A DNA stretch of 64,000 bases from positions 356,772 through 420,771 of the forward strand of contig NZ_LPVV01000004.1 in assembly GCF_002362255.1 (NCBI RefSeq). The letters run 5' to 3'. Origin of the DNA: Microbacterium sp. SZ1 (GTDB lineage Bacteria > Actinomycetota > Actinomycetes > Actinomycetales > Microbacteriaceae). The notes below the pieces were generated by a model, which saw only the letters and a list, made by a program, of their open reading frames with translations, made no database searches and had not been told where the DNA came from. Position numbers and translations under genes: made by a program. This document shows, in pieces, positions 24,089-32,597 of the stretch; the stretch's first letter is position 1, and every line of letters begins with the position of its first letter.

Positions 24089-25470
24089 GCACCGACGTCC
24101 AGGCGGACACCACCGTCATCAAGGCGCTCCGCCGACTCCGGATGCCGCAGACGCAGCGCAACCGAGAGTTCTGGCTGCTGCTGTTCGCCGTCGTCCTCAG
24201 CGGCGCATCGCTCACGCTCGTGCAACTCGGTGCGCTCGGACTGATCGACCCGATGATCCTCGCGATCGGCGGCGGCCTCGCCGTGCTGGCGTTCGCGGTG
24301 CACTTCGTGCTGCGCGCCGTGGCATCCGACGCCGACCCGTTCGTGCTCCCGATCGCGACGCTGCTCACGGGTCTGGGCATCGCGATGATCTACCGCATCG
24401 ACATCGCGAAGGCGCTGACCGGCTGGAACGCGTACTCCACCAAGCAGCTCGCATGGACGGCCATCTCCCTCGCGGGCGCGATCACGGTCGTGATCATGCT
24501 GCGCAACTACCGGGTGCTGTTCCGGTACACCTACATCTTCGGCCTCACCGGCATCCTGCTGCTCCTGCTGCCCTTCGTCCCCGGCCTGCGCATCCCCGAC
24601 GCGAACGCCCAGGTGTGGGTGTCTCTGGGCGGCATGTTCGCCTTCCAGCCGGGCGAGCTCGCCAAGATCTGCCTCGCGATCTTCTTCGCCGGCTACCTCG
24701 TGCGCACGCGAGAGAGCCTCACCTCGGTCGGCACGAGGGTGCTCGGCATCACGTGGCCGCGCATGCGTGAGCTCGGGCCCGTGCTCGTCGTGTGGGCCAT
24801 CTCGCTCGGCATCATCGTGATCCAGCGCGACCTCGGCACCGGAACCCTGATCTTCGGCATGTTCGTCGCGATGCTCTACGTCGCCACCGGCAAGACGAGC
24901 TGGGTGCTCATCGGTCTCGCGCTCGTCGCCGCGGGCGTCGCCGTCGCGACGCAGATCCTCAGCTACGTGCAGGGGCGCTTCACGAACTGGCTGTTCCTGT
25001 TCGACCCCGACAAGGTTGATCCGAACGGCGCCGGATACCAGCCGATGCAGGGCCTGTTCGGTCTCGCGCACGGCGGACTCCTCGGCACCGGCTGGGGCCA
25101 GGGGCGCCCGGAGGAGACTCCCCTCGCCCACAGCGACTACATCATCACGAGCCTCGGCGAGGAGATCGGCCTGATCGGCCTCTTCGCGATCCTCTGCCTC
25201 TACATGGTGTTCATCAGCCGCGGCATCCGCATCGGCCTGGCGGGTCAGGACGACTTCGGCAAGCTGCTCGCCACCGGCCTCGCGTTCACGATCGCGCTGC
25301 AGGTGTTCATCATGGTCGGCGGCGTGACCCGCGTCATCCCGCTGACCGGCCTGACGACGCCGTTCCTCGCGGCCGGTGGATCGTCGCTCGTGGCGAACTG
25401 GCTCATCGTGGCGATCCTGCTGCGCATCTCCGACGGAGTGCGCAGCCAACCGAGGACGGTGATCGGCTGA
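24085..25470 (+). CDS. rodA: RodA/FtsW-type SEDS peptidoglycan glycosyltransferase
   Basis: This 461-residue polytopic protein of the SEDS family polymerises lipid II during wall growth. Family landmarks include FQPGELAKICLAIFFAGYL, the IVIQRDLGTGTLIFG loop with the catalytic-region Asp, HSDYIITSLGEEIGLIG, and GLTTPFLAAGGSSLVANW near the C-terminus. About ten helices are predicted. The ATG overlaps the phosphatase stop. It works with the adjacent transpeptidase, the normal RodA-PBP pair of Actinobacteria. Confidence 0.96.
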   Translation: MSTDVQADTTVIKALRRLRMPQTQRNREFWLLLFAVVLSGASLTLVQLGALGLIDPMILAIGGGLAVLAFAVHFVLRAVASDADPFVLPIATLLTGLGIAMIYRIDIAKALTGWNAYSTKQLAWTAISLAGAITVVIMLRNYRVLFRYTYIFGLTGILLLLLPFVPGLRIPDANAQVWVSLGGMFAFQPGELAKICLAIFFAGYLVRTRESLTSVGTRVLGITWPRMRELGPVLVVWAISLGIIVIQRDLGTGTLIFGMFVAMLYVATGKTSWVLIGLALVAAGVAVATQILSYVQGRFTNWLFLFDPDKVDPNGAGYQPMQGLFGLAHGGLLGTGWGQGRPEETPLAHSDYIITSLGEEIGLIGLFAILCLYMVFISRGIRIGLAGQDDFGKLLATGLAFTIALQVFIMVGGVTRVIPLTGLTTPFLAAGGSSLVANWLIVAILLRISDGVRSQPRTVIG

Positions 25471-25471
25471 C

Positions 25472-26929
25472 ATGACCAAGGAGCTCCGCCGCCTGAGCAT
25501 CGTGATGCTCTTCATGTTCCTGTCGCTGTTCGCTGCGACCAGCTGGATCCAGGTCGTCCAGGCCGACTCCCTCGGGCAGAACAGCAACAACCGCCGCACG
25601 CTGCTCGACAGCTACGAGATCCAGCGCGGATCGATCATCGTCGACGGCGTCGCGATCGCGACCTCGGTGCCGTCCGACGACAAGTACCAGTTCCAGCGCG
25701 TCTACACCGATGGCGCGATGTGGGAGCCGGTGACCGGCTACTTCAACCCGGCGCTGCAGTCGGCGACGGGGATCGAGCGAGCGCTGAACGCCGACCTCTC
25801 CGGAACGGGATCGAGCGCGTTCTTCTCCGAGATCGAGCGCATCCTCTCGGGGCAGCCGCAGGCCGGCTTCAGCGCCCAGCTCACGCTCGACGCCGCAGCT
25901 CAGAAGGCCGCCTACGACGCCCTCCAGGGACTCGAGGGCGCCGTGATCGCGATCGAGCCGAGCACCGGCCGCATCCTCGCCATGGTCTCGACGCCCGGCT
26001 TCGACACGAATGCTCTCGCCACGCACGACGCGGATGCCGCGAACGCGACCTACGATCAGCTCGACGCCGACCCGGCGAAGCCCCTGTCGAACCGCGCGAT
26101 CGCCGGCGACCTGAATCCGCCGGGGTCGACGTTCAAGCTCGTGGTCGCGGCCGCGGCCTACGCCTCCGGGGACTACACACCCGACTCCGCCCTGCCGAAT
26201 CCCGCCCGGTATCAGCTACCCGGCTCGACGAATACGGTCGCGAACGCCTGGGGCGGCACCTGCGGCGGCGGCGACACCGTGACGATCTCCGAAGCGATCC
26301 GCCTGAGCTGCAACATCCCGATGGCGGAGCTCGCCGTGCAGCTCGGCGACGACCGCATCCGAGAGATGGCTGAGAAGTTCGGGTTCAACCAGAGCTTCTC
26401 GACCCCGCTCGAATCGACCGCCTCCAGCTACCCGCGAGCACTCGACGACGCGCAGACCGCGCTCACCGGTTTCGGGCAAGGCAAGGTCATCGCGACCCCC
26501 CTGCAGATGGCAATGGTCGCCGCGGGGATCGCGAACGACGGCGTCGTCATGAACCCGCGCCTGATCGACTCGGTGATCGGCAACGACCTCTCGGTCGTGC
26601 GGTCCTACGACGACACCGAATTCGGCCGCGCACTGGAGGCGGATGTGGCCGATCAGGTGACGGCGTCCATGGTCGCCAGCGTCTCAAACGGCGCTGCGCA
26701 GGGTGCAAGAATAGACGGGGTCGACGTGGCCGGTAAGACCGGCACGACCGAGAACGGGAACGACAGGCCGTACACGCTGTGGTTCACCGGTTTCGCGCCG
26801 GCGGACGACCCGACGGTCGCAGTAACGGTCCTCGTCGAAGACGGCGGCGGACAGGGGCAGTCAGGATCCGGCGACACCATCGCCGCCCCGATTGCAAAGA
26901 AGGTCATAGAGGCGGTGCTGGGCAGATGA
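25472..26929 (+). CDS. pbpA: Class B penicillin-binding protein (PbpA-type transpeptidase)
   Basis: This 485-residue enzyme has an N-terminal membrane anchor (about 7-27), an outer linker domain and a transpeptidase domain. The active-site residues are Ser219 and Lys222 (NPPGSTFKLV), the SCN triad (279-281) and KTGT (422-425). It cross-links peptidoglycan made by the adjacent RodA. It begins one base after the rodA stop and overlaps pknA by four bases. The length fits PbpA of Actinobacteria. No PASTA domains are present. Confidence 0.97.
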   Translation: MTKELRRLSIVMLFMFLSLFAATSWIQVVQADSLGQNSNNRRTLLDSYEIQRGSIIVDGVAIATSVPSDDKYQFQRVYTDGAMWEPVTGYFNPALQSATGIERALNADLSGTGSSAFFSEIERILSGQPQAGFSAQLTLDAAAQKAAYDALQGLEGAVIAIEPSTGRILAMVSTPGFDTNALATHDADAANATYDQLDADPAKPLSNRAIAGDLNPPGSTFKLVVAAAAYASGDYTPDSALPNPARYQLPGSTNTVANAWGGTCGGGDTVTISEAIRLSCNIPMAELAVQLGDDRIREMAEKFGFNQSFSTPLESTASSYPRALDDAQTALTGFGQGKVIATPLQMAMVAAGIANDGVVMNPRLIDSVIGNDLSVVRSYDDTEFGRALEADVADQVTASMVASVSNGAAQGARIDGVDVAGKTGTTENGNDRPYTLWFTGFAPADDPTVAVTVLVEDGGGQGQSGSGDTIAAPIAKKVIEAVLGR

Positions 26930-28647
26930 GACCGACGCAGGGTGTGTCGTTCGGTGGTCGCTACGAGCTGCAGTCGCGAATCGCGATCGGCGGCATGGGC
27001 GAGGTGTGGGAGGCGACGGATCACGTCATCGGACGCACCGTCGCGATCAAGATCCTCAAAGACGAGTACATGGGGGACCCCGGGTTCCTCGAGCGGTTCC
27101 GCGCCGAGGCGCGCCACGCCGCACTCGTCAATCACGAGGGCATCGCCAGCGTGTTCGACTACGGCGAGGAGAACGGCAGCGCCTACCTCGTCATGGAGCT
27201 CGTCCCCGGCGAGGCCCTGTCGACGATCCTCGAGCGCGACGGCTCGCTGAGCGCCGACAAGACGCTCGACATCGTCGCGCAGACGGCATCCGCTCTCCAG
27301 GCCGCGCACGCGGCCGGCCTCGTGCACCGCGACATCAAGCCGGGCAACCTGCTGATCACGCCCGACGGCCGCGTCAAGATCACCGACTTCGGCATCGCGC
27401 GCATCGCCGACCAGGTGCCGCTCACCGCGACCGGCCAGGTCATGGGCACGGTGCAGTACCTGTCGCCGGAGCAGGCCTCCGGTCACCCGGCCTCCCCCGC
27501 GACCGACATCTACTCGCTCGGCATCGTCGCCTACGAGTCCCTCGCCGGCAAGCGTCCGTTCACGGGCGAGTCGCAGGTCGCGATCGCGATGGCGCAGATC
27601 AACGAGCAGCCGCCGCCGCTGCCGCCGACCGTGCCGATCCCCGTGCAGAACCTCGTCATGGCGATGATCGCGAAGAAGCCGGCCGACCGGCCGTCGTCCG
27701 CGGCGACCGTCGCCCGCGCCGCTCAGGCCCTGCGCCGCGGCGACCTGAACTCCGCCGCGATCGCCGTTCCGGCCATCGCCACCGGCGGGGTCGCGGCAGA
27801 CGACGCGACCCGGCTGCTCACGGCATCCGGCGACGACGGCGCCACGCGTGTGCTCCCCACCACAGCCCAGGTGCCCACCGAGGCGGCCGCGGAGGAGGAA
27901 GCCGAGAAGAAGAAGCGCAGCCGGTGGACGTGGCCTCTCGTCGCGCTCATCGCTCTGCTCGTCATCGTTCTCGGCGGCACGATCTGGGCGCTCATGAACC
28001 AGGGCGACGGGAAGGATGCCGACCCCACGCCCTCTCCGTCGATCTCGTCGGCTCCCCCGCAGACGCCGACGCCCACGCCGACACCGACCGACACCTCGGT
28101 CAACGTCGACTCGCTCGGCCTCGTCGGCCTGTCGTGCCAGGAGGCGCTGAACACGGCGACGCAGGCGGGGCTCGTCCCCCAGTGCCGCGTCGGCAACACG
28201 CCGGCCCCGTCGGACGACCTCGTCGACGTCGTCGAGACCGTCGACCCGCGCGGAACCCTCGAGAAGGGCGACGCCATCACGCTCATCACCTACGCGCCCC
28301 GCGTGGAGATCGGCGCACCGGGTTCGGCGCCCAGCCTGTCGGGCACCCCGCAGGCCGCACAGCCGATCGCCCTCAACTGGACCGCGTTCTCCTGCCCCTC
28401 CGGCGCCGGCACGGTCAGCTCGTACGAGGTCTCGATCACCAACGCCACGTTCAGCGACGGCAAGACGACCCGCGCCTTCGGCCCGGGCGAGCTGACCACG
28501 CAGATCACCCCGGCCAACGATCCCGCTCTGCAGGTCACGGCCACGTATCGCGCGTTCTGCGGCGACCGCCCCTCGGGCAACTCGCCTCAGCTCACCGCTC
28601 AGATCACTCCGGCCGATGGCGCCGGCGGCGAGGACACAGGGGATTAG
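26926..28647 (+). CDS. pknA: Ser/Thr protein kinase PknA with one PASTA-like domain
   Basis: This 573-residue membrane kinase has a glycine loop (IGGMGEVW, 21-28), catalytic Lys42, HRDIKPGN (catalytic Asp136) and DFG at 154-156. The activation loop contains VPLTATG with likely phosphorylation Thr residues. A membrane helix at about 342-362 separates it from an outer part with a Pro/Thr-rich stretch and a single PASTA-like repeat (LVGLSCQEALNTATQAGL), then a fibronectin-like C-terminus with two Cys. M. tuberculosis PknA lacks a PASTA domain, so the outer region is an extension of this lineage. The start overlaps pbpA (ATGA). Confidence 0.93.
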   Translation: MRPTQGVSFGGRYELQSRIAIGGMGEVWEATDHVIGRTVAIKILKDEYMGDPGFLERFRAEARHAALVNHEGIASVFDYGEENGSAYLVMELVPGEALSTILERDGSLSADKTLDIVAQTASALQAAHAAGLVHRDIKPGNLLITPDGRVKITDFGIARIADQVPLTATGQVMGTVQYLSPEQASGHPASPATDIYSLGIVAYESLAGKRPFTGESQVAIAMAQINEQPPPLPPTVPIPVQNLVMAMIAKKPADRPSSAATVARAAQALRRGDLNSAAIAVPAIATGGVAADDATRLLTASGDDGATRVLPTTAQVPTEAAAEEEAEKKKRSRWTWPLVALIALLVIVLGGTIWALMNQGDGKDADPTPSPSISSAPPQTPTPTPTPTDTSVNVDSLGLVGLSCQEALNTATQAGLVPQCRVGNTPAPSDDLVDVVETVDPRGTLEKGDAITLITYAPRVEIGAPGSAPSLSGTPQAAQPIALNWTAFSCPSGAGTVSSYEVSITNATFSDGKTTRAFGPGELTTQITPANDPALQVTATYRAFCGDRPSGNSPQLTAQITPADGAGGEDTGD

Positions 28648-28702
28648 GGGTTTCCACGCCGTAGGCTGAGCACTTCATCAGGTCGTATCAGGGGGTCAGT
28701 AC

Positions 28703-30406
28703 GTGTCGACAGAGCCACGCGTTCTCGCGGGTCGCTACCGCGTCGACGAGCTCATCGGGCATGGCGGAATGGCCAAGGTCTACCGCGGGTACGATCTGAC
28801 GCTCGGTCGCGCGATCGCGATCAAGATCCTCGACGCCGATCTGGCCCGAGACACGGCGTTCCGCACGCGCTTCCGCCTGGAGGCGCAGTCCGCGTCGCGC
28901 ATGTCGCACCCGTCGATCGTACGGGTGTACGACGCCGGCGACCCGTCGAGCAGCACCGGCGACGGGTCGGGTGAGCCGCCGTACATCATCATGGAGCTCA
29001 TCAGCGGCACGCTGCTGAAGGACATCATCGCGCGCGGACCGGTTCCCGTGGAAGACGCGGTGCGGTACGTCGACGGCATCCTTGAGGCGCTCGACTACTC
29101 GCACCGGGCCGGTGTGGTGCACCGCGACATCAAACCGGGCAACGTCATGGTCACCGACAAGGGCCAGGTCAAGGTCATGGACTTCGGCATCGCCCGCGCC
29201 GTGTCCGACTCCTCCTCGACCGTCGCCGAGACCACGCAGATCATCGGCACCGCCGCCTACTTCTCCCCGGAGCAGGCGAAGGGCGAGCCGGTCGACGCGC
29301 GCGCCGACCTCTATTCGACCGGTGTCGTGCTGTACGAGCTGCTCACCGGGCGCCAGCCGTTCCGCGGTGAATCCCCGGTCGCCGTCGCCTATCAGCACGT
29401 CAGCGAGACCCCCGTGCCGCCGACCGAGGTGAACGAGGATGCCCCGGCCTCCCTCGACCCCATCGTGCTGCGCGCGCTCGCGAAGGACCCCTACCAGCGC
29501 TACCCGGATGCCGCGCACTTCCGCGCCGCGCTCGACGCCGCCGTCTCGGGCCAGGCGCCCAGCCGCAAGGAGATCGGCGCACTGACGAGCGAGCTGTACG
29601 GCCCGAGTCCTCGCCAGGCGCAGGAGACCGCGCGGTCGCTGCGGCAGCTCAGCACCGACACCACCATGGCACGCACGCAGTCCGGTCCCCCGGTCGCGTG
29701 GATCTGGGCCGGTGTCGCACTGCTTGCCGTGCTGCTCGCATCGGTGCTGTTCTGGGTGTGGACCATCAGCATGCGGCCCGATGACATCCCGTCGAGCTCC
29801 CGCACGGTGCCCGACCTCGTGAACGTGTCGTCCGAGCGCGCGCAGGAAGACCTGAACGAGCTCGACCTCACCGCGAAGCTCGTGCTCGAACCGAACAACG
29901 ACATCGCCGAGGGCAACGTCACCCGCACCGACCCCGAGGGCGGGACGACGGTGAGCGAGGGCGATTCGATCACCGTGTACGTCTCGTCCGGCAAGGAGAC
30001 GGTCGTCGTGCCGACGCTCGAGGGCCTGTCTCTCGCCGCGGCGCGAGACGCGCTGACCCAGGCCGGCCTCGAGCTCGGCACCGTGATCCAGCGGAACGAC
30101 AAGGGCCTCGCGGCCGACACCGTCATGGAGGCGAGCGAGGCCGCCGACTCCGAGGTCGCACCCAAGACTGTCGTGAACCTCGTGGTCGCCAGCGGACGCG
30201 TGACGTTGACCGACGTCTCCGGCTGGACGATGGATGCCGCGACAGCCGAGCTCGAACGGATCGGTCTCACCGCCAGCCCTGTCGAGCTCACGGACTGCCC
30301 GCCGACCAACCCGCCCACGGTCGCCTCGATGTCGGTCGCTCCCGGCGACGTACCTGTCGGATCCACCGTCGAACTGCGCTACTGCGCAGCCGCCGCCGGC
30401 GGCTGA
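28703..30406 (+). CDS. pknB: Ser/Thr protein kinase PknB with PASTA repeats
   Basis: This 567-residue kinase controls growth and division. The kinase domain occupies residues 11-285, with Lys41, HRDIKPGN (Asp142) and DFG at 160-162; the activation loop SSSTVAETTQIIGT has several Thr. A membrane helix (331-354) is followed by three PASTA repeats (for example PDLVNVSSERAQEDL, PTLEGLSLAAARDAL, DVSGWTMDAATAEL) that bind muropeptide or lipid II. A GTG start is preceded by AGGGGGT. The 55-base gap after pknA holds a possible second promoter (TAGGCT near 28664). Confidence 0.96.
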   Translation: MSTEPRVLAGRYRVDELIGHGGMAKVYRGYDLTLGRAIAIKILDADLARDTAFRTRFRLEAQSASRMSHPSIVRVYDAGDPSSSTGDGSGEPPYIIMELISGTLLKDIIARGPVPVEDAVRYVDGILEALDYSHRAGVVHRDIKPGNVMVTDKGQVKVMDFGIARAVSDSSSTVAETTQIIGTAAYFSPEQAKGEPVDARADLYSTGVVLYELLTGRQPFRGESPVAVAYQHVSETPVPPTEVNEDAPASLDPIVLRALAKDPYQRYPDAAHFRAALDAAVSGQAPSRKEIGALTSELYGPSPRQAQETARSLRQLSTDTTMARTQSGPPVAWIWAGVALLAVLLASVLFWVWTISMRPDDIPSSSRTVPDLVNVSSERAQEDLNELDLTAKLVLEPNNDIAEGNVTRTDPEGGTTVSEGDSITVYVSSGKETVVVPTLEGLSLAAARDALTQAGLELGTVIQRNDKGLAADTVMEASEAADSEVAPKTVVNLVVASGRVTLTDVSGWTMDAATAELERIGLTASPVELTDCPPTNPPTVASMSVAPGDVPVGSTVELRYCAAAAGG

Positions 30407-30435
30407 TCACCACCTTCCCGTTCCCGTCCCCCGCG

Positions 30436-30476
30436 GGTCGTCGAGCGAGGGAGCGAAGCGACCGAGACGAAACGCG
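30436..30476. repeat. Intergenic repeat-like element (GAGCGAGGGAGCGAAGCGACCGAG type)
   Basis: The 41-base stretch between the converging pknB and pabA genes is purine-rich with period-like GAGCGA units and short flanking GGTCG/CGACC arms. I recall such segments as dispersed intergenic repeats in Microbacteriaceae genomes. I see no second copy in this window, so its repeat status rests on memory. Confidence 0.45.
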
Positions 30477-31112
30477 CTACCCCCGCACGAGCGGATGCAG
30501 TCGTTCGGCGCGGGCGACCGCATCACCGTCGCCGCATCGCGCAAGCCAGTTGGCGAGCAGGCGATAGCCGCCCTCGGTGAGGACGCTCTCGGGGTGGAAC
30601 TGCACGCCCACGACGGGCAGGGTCGTGTGCGCGACGGCCATCACAGTGCCGGTGTCAGTGCGCGCGGTGACGACAAGCGATTCGGGCAGCGATTCCTCAT
30701 CGAGCGCGAGGGAGTGATAGCGCCCGACGGCAAACGGGGTCGGGATGCCGTCGAACAGCGCCGACCCGTCGTGCGTGACCTGCGACACCATGCCGTGCAT
30801 GAGTTCCGGCGCCTCTGTCACCGGAGCGCCGAGAGCCTCGCCGATCGCCTGATGGCCGAGGCACACGCCGAGCAGCGGCAGGCGCCTCGACATCGCGATG
30901 CGAGCGGCGGCCAGGCTCGCCCCCGCGTCGGACGGCGTTCCGGGTCCGGGCGACAGCATGAGGCCGTCGAAGCGGGGCAGCAGCTGTTCGAGGTCGGCGG
31001 CGTCGACAGCATCCGCCTCGACCATCTCGACCTCGGCGCCGAGCTCATTCAGATACCCGACGAGGGTGTGCACGAAGCTGTCGTGGTTGTCCACGACGAG
31101 CACCCGGGTCAT
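30477..31112 (-). CDS. pabA: Glutamine amidotransferase component II (PabA/TrpG)
   Basis: This 211-residue class I amidotransferase supplies ammonia from glutamine to anthranilate or aminodeoxychorismate synthase. The catalytic triad is Cys84 (GVCLGHQAI) and the His-Glu of QFHPESVLTEGG; the oxyanion site is LSPGPGTPSDAG. The pairing enzyme is not nearby, so PabA and TrpG cannot be separated. Its place after sortase E and before pknB is the normal actinobacterial order. It overlaps the 51-residue gene upstream by four bases. Confidence 0.94.
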   Translation of the reverse strand: MTRVLVVDNHDSFVHTLVGYLNELGAEVEMVEADAVDAADLEQLLPRFDGLMLSPGPGTPSDAGASLAAARIAMSRRLPLLGVCLGHQAIGEALGAPVTEAPELMHGMVSQVTHDGSALFDGIPTPFAVGRYHSLALDEESLPESLVVTARTDTGTVMAVAHTTLPVVGVQFHPESVLTEGGYRLLANWLARCGDGDAVARAERLHPLVRG

Positions 31113-31264
31113 TCGAGGTCGACCTCACCCGGAGCGATGATCGGGCTGACCCACGGGAACACGAACCAGAACAGCGCGTAGAGCACCGCCGCGACGAGCA
31201 CGAGCAGGATGAACAGCTTGACCCACCACGGGCCGGGCAGCAGGCGCCAGAGTGCGGCGTACAT
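31109..31264 (-). CDS. Small membrane protein (51 aa) between sortase and pabA
   Basis: This 51-residue frame starts with MYAALWRLLPGPWWVK, has one strongly hydrophobic helix (about 17-43, rich in Leu, Val and Phe) and ends in an acidic PGEVDLE. It is the only sensible reading between the sortase start and pabA, and it overlaps the pabA start by the usual ATGA. An equivalent small membrane protein is known here in other Actinobacteria; its function is not. It is below the size that automatic callers keep. Confidence 0.85.
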   Translation of the reverse strand: MYAALWRLLPGPWWVKLFILLVLVAAVLYALFWFVFPWVSPIIAPGEVDLE

Positions 31265-31285
31265 GATTCCTCTCGGTCCCTTCGG

Positions 31286-32080
31286 TCAGATCGACGGCGC
31301 GGCCGGGGGTGGGGGCGGGTCGGTCAGCGCCTTCGGCGGTCCTTCGGCGCGGGGCTGGAAACTCTCGAAGACGCCGTAGGCGACGATGCGCTCGGCGAGC
31401 GAGTAGAGCGGGGAACAGGCGGTGAGCGTGATGTACTGCTCGCCCGTCTGCGCTCCGGGAATCTGCGGAACGTCGAGCAGCACGTCGGTCTGCGTCGGCT
31501 TGACGTACTCGAGCGTGCGGAAGCGGTAGGTGAACCAGCCGTCGACCGTCTCCACGACGATCGCATCGCCGATCTGCAGCTTGTCGAGCTGGTTGAACGG
31601 CTTTCCCCAGGTCGTGCGGTGTCCGGCCATCGCGAAATTGCCGGGCTCGCCGGGCATCTTCGAGTTCGTGTAGACGCCGATCCCGAGCTTGTCGAGCGTG
31701 CGGGCACGGCTGGTGCCGCCGAAGATGCCGACGTTGTACTCGGATCCGAAACGCGGGATGTGCATCTGACCGAGCTGCTCGGTGTCGGCGGGACGGGCAG
31801 GGATCACCGGCTGATACACCGTGGTGCCGTCCGGACGCTCGACCTTCTCGGGCAGCGCAGGCAGCGGCGCCTCGGCCCATTCGCGCGACACTGCGGCGCC
31901 CTCGTCGTTCTTCTGCGCGCTGATGATGATGTCGCCGATCCACATCTGCCACGCGACGAACAGCAGCACGAGCACGCCGGCGGTGAGCAGCAGCTCCCCC
32001 AGCACGCTCGTGACGGTGGCGCGCGATCGAGGGCGACGGCTACGGCCACGTCGCTCCCCCGAGACGACGGATGCGGTCAT
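31286..32080 (-). CDS. Class E sortase
   Basis: This 264-residue membrane transpeptidase anchors proteins to the cell wall. It has a basic N-terminus (RRGRSRRPRSR), one helix (about 26-47) and a sortase barrel with His154 (AMAGHRTTWG), Cys222 (TLTACSPLYS) and Arg231 (AERIVAYG). The TLTAC form and this chromosomal position mark class E, which uses LAXTG-type signals. A matching LAGTG signal lies in the GH92 protein at 38598-44618. The protein ends in a Pro-rich tail. The gap to crgA holds the divergent promoters. Confidence 0.94.
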   Translation of the reverse strand: MTASVVSGERRGRSRRPRSRATVTSVLGELLLTAGVLVLLFVAWQMWIGDIIISAQKNDEGAAVSREWAEAPLPALPEKVERPDGTTVYQPVIPARPADTEQLGQMHIPRFGSEYNVGIFGGTSRARTLDKLGIGVYTNSKMPGEPGNFAMAGHRTTWGKPFNQLDKLQIGDAIVVETVDGWFTYRFRTLEYVKPTQTDVLLDVPQIPGAQTGEQYITLTACSPLYSLAERIVAYGVFESFQPRAEGPPKALTDPPPPPAAPSI

Positions 32081-32154
32081 GGCGAGATCCTATCCCTCCG
32101 GCCTGTGCACGGAGCCGGAAGCCTGCTTTCTCGCGGGAACAAAGGCGACCCGGG

Positions 32155-32166
32155 TACAATGTCGGC
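32155..32166 (+). promoter_or_regulatory. -10 element of crgA (leaderless promoter)
   Basis: TACAAT at 32155-32160 is a strong -10 and leaves only six bases to the ATG at 32167, so the mRNA should begin at or next to the start codon. No ribosome site is present, as expected for a leaderless gene. Confidence 0.65.
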
Positions 32167-32406
32167 ATGGCCCGAGACCCGAAGACCGAAGAGCCCGACG
32201 CACCCCGCGCCGAGGGCGAGTCCGCCCCCAACGCCGTGTGGTTCAAGCCGGTGATGATCGGCTTCATGCTGCTCGGTCTCGCCTGGATCCTCGTGTTCTA
32301 CATCTCCGGGATGCAGTTCCCGATCCCCGGCCTCGACAACTGGAACCTCGCGATCGGTCTCGGCATCGCTCTGATCGGCTTCCTGATGACGACCCGCTGG
32401 CGCTAG
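32167..32406 (+). CDS. crgA: Cell division protein CrgA
   Basis: This 79-residue inner-membrane protein has two helices (about 28-49 and 59-75) with the family pattern WFKPVMIGFMLLGLAWIL then YISGMQFPIPG and the C-terminal MTTRWR. CrgA recruits FtsZ- and PBP-linked division proteins and is found at this place in Actinobacteria. It is single-gene, with a hairpin after it. Divergent sortase E lies upstream. Confidence 0.96.
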   Translation: MARDPKTEEPDAPRAEGESAPNAVWFKPVMIGFMLLGLAWILVFYISGMQFPIPGLDNWNLAIGLGIALIGFLMTTRWR

Positions 32407-32423
32407 ATCGCCCGCTCACGCAG

Positions 32424-32452
32424 GAAGGCCCCTCGCATCGCGAGGGGCCTTC
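32424..32452. terminator. Hairpin terminator after crgA
   Basis: A perfect 13-bp stem (gaaggcccctcgc at 32424-32436 against 32440-32452) with a 3-base loop is followed by TTCGTCGT. Confidence 0.85.
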
Positions 32453-32491
32453 TTCGTCGTCGCGAGGCGGTCGTCCCCAGGTCTCCACAGC

Positions 32492-32583
32492 GTGTCCACA
32501 ACGTCACCACAGAGTTATCCACAGGGTTGTTCACACCTGGGGATGAATTACACCCGTGTTATTCAGACCTGTTAACGAGTCTG
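32492..32583. promoter_or_regulatory. DnaA-box cluster in the crgA-rhomboid intergenic region
   Basis: The intergenic stretch holds one perfect DnaA box (TTATCCACA, 32515-32523), a close match TTGTTCACA (32527-32535) and GTGTCCACA (32492-32500). Two CTGTTAAC copies follow within the next 50 bases. The stretch is visibly AT-richer than its surroundings. It lies about 31 kb from oriC between convergent crgA and rhomboid genes, so it does not look like a promoter for either. A DnaA-binding or titration role is inference. Confidence 0.55.
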
Positions 32584-32597
32584 TTAACAACCGCTAA

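Noticed and set aside
23932..25599. 555-codon minus-strand open frame opposite rodA
   Set aside because: Its content (Arg, His, Glu, Gln) is typical of a shadow, and rodA is unambiguous on the plus strand.
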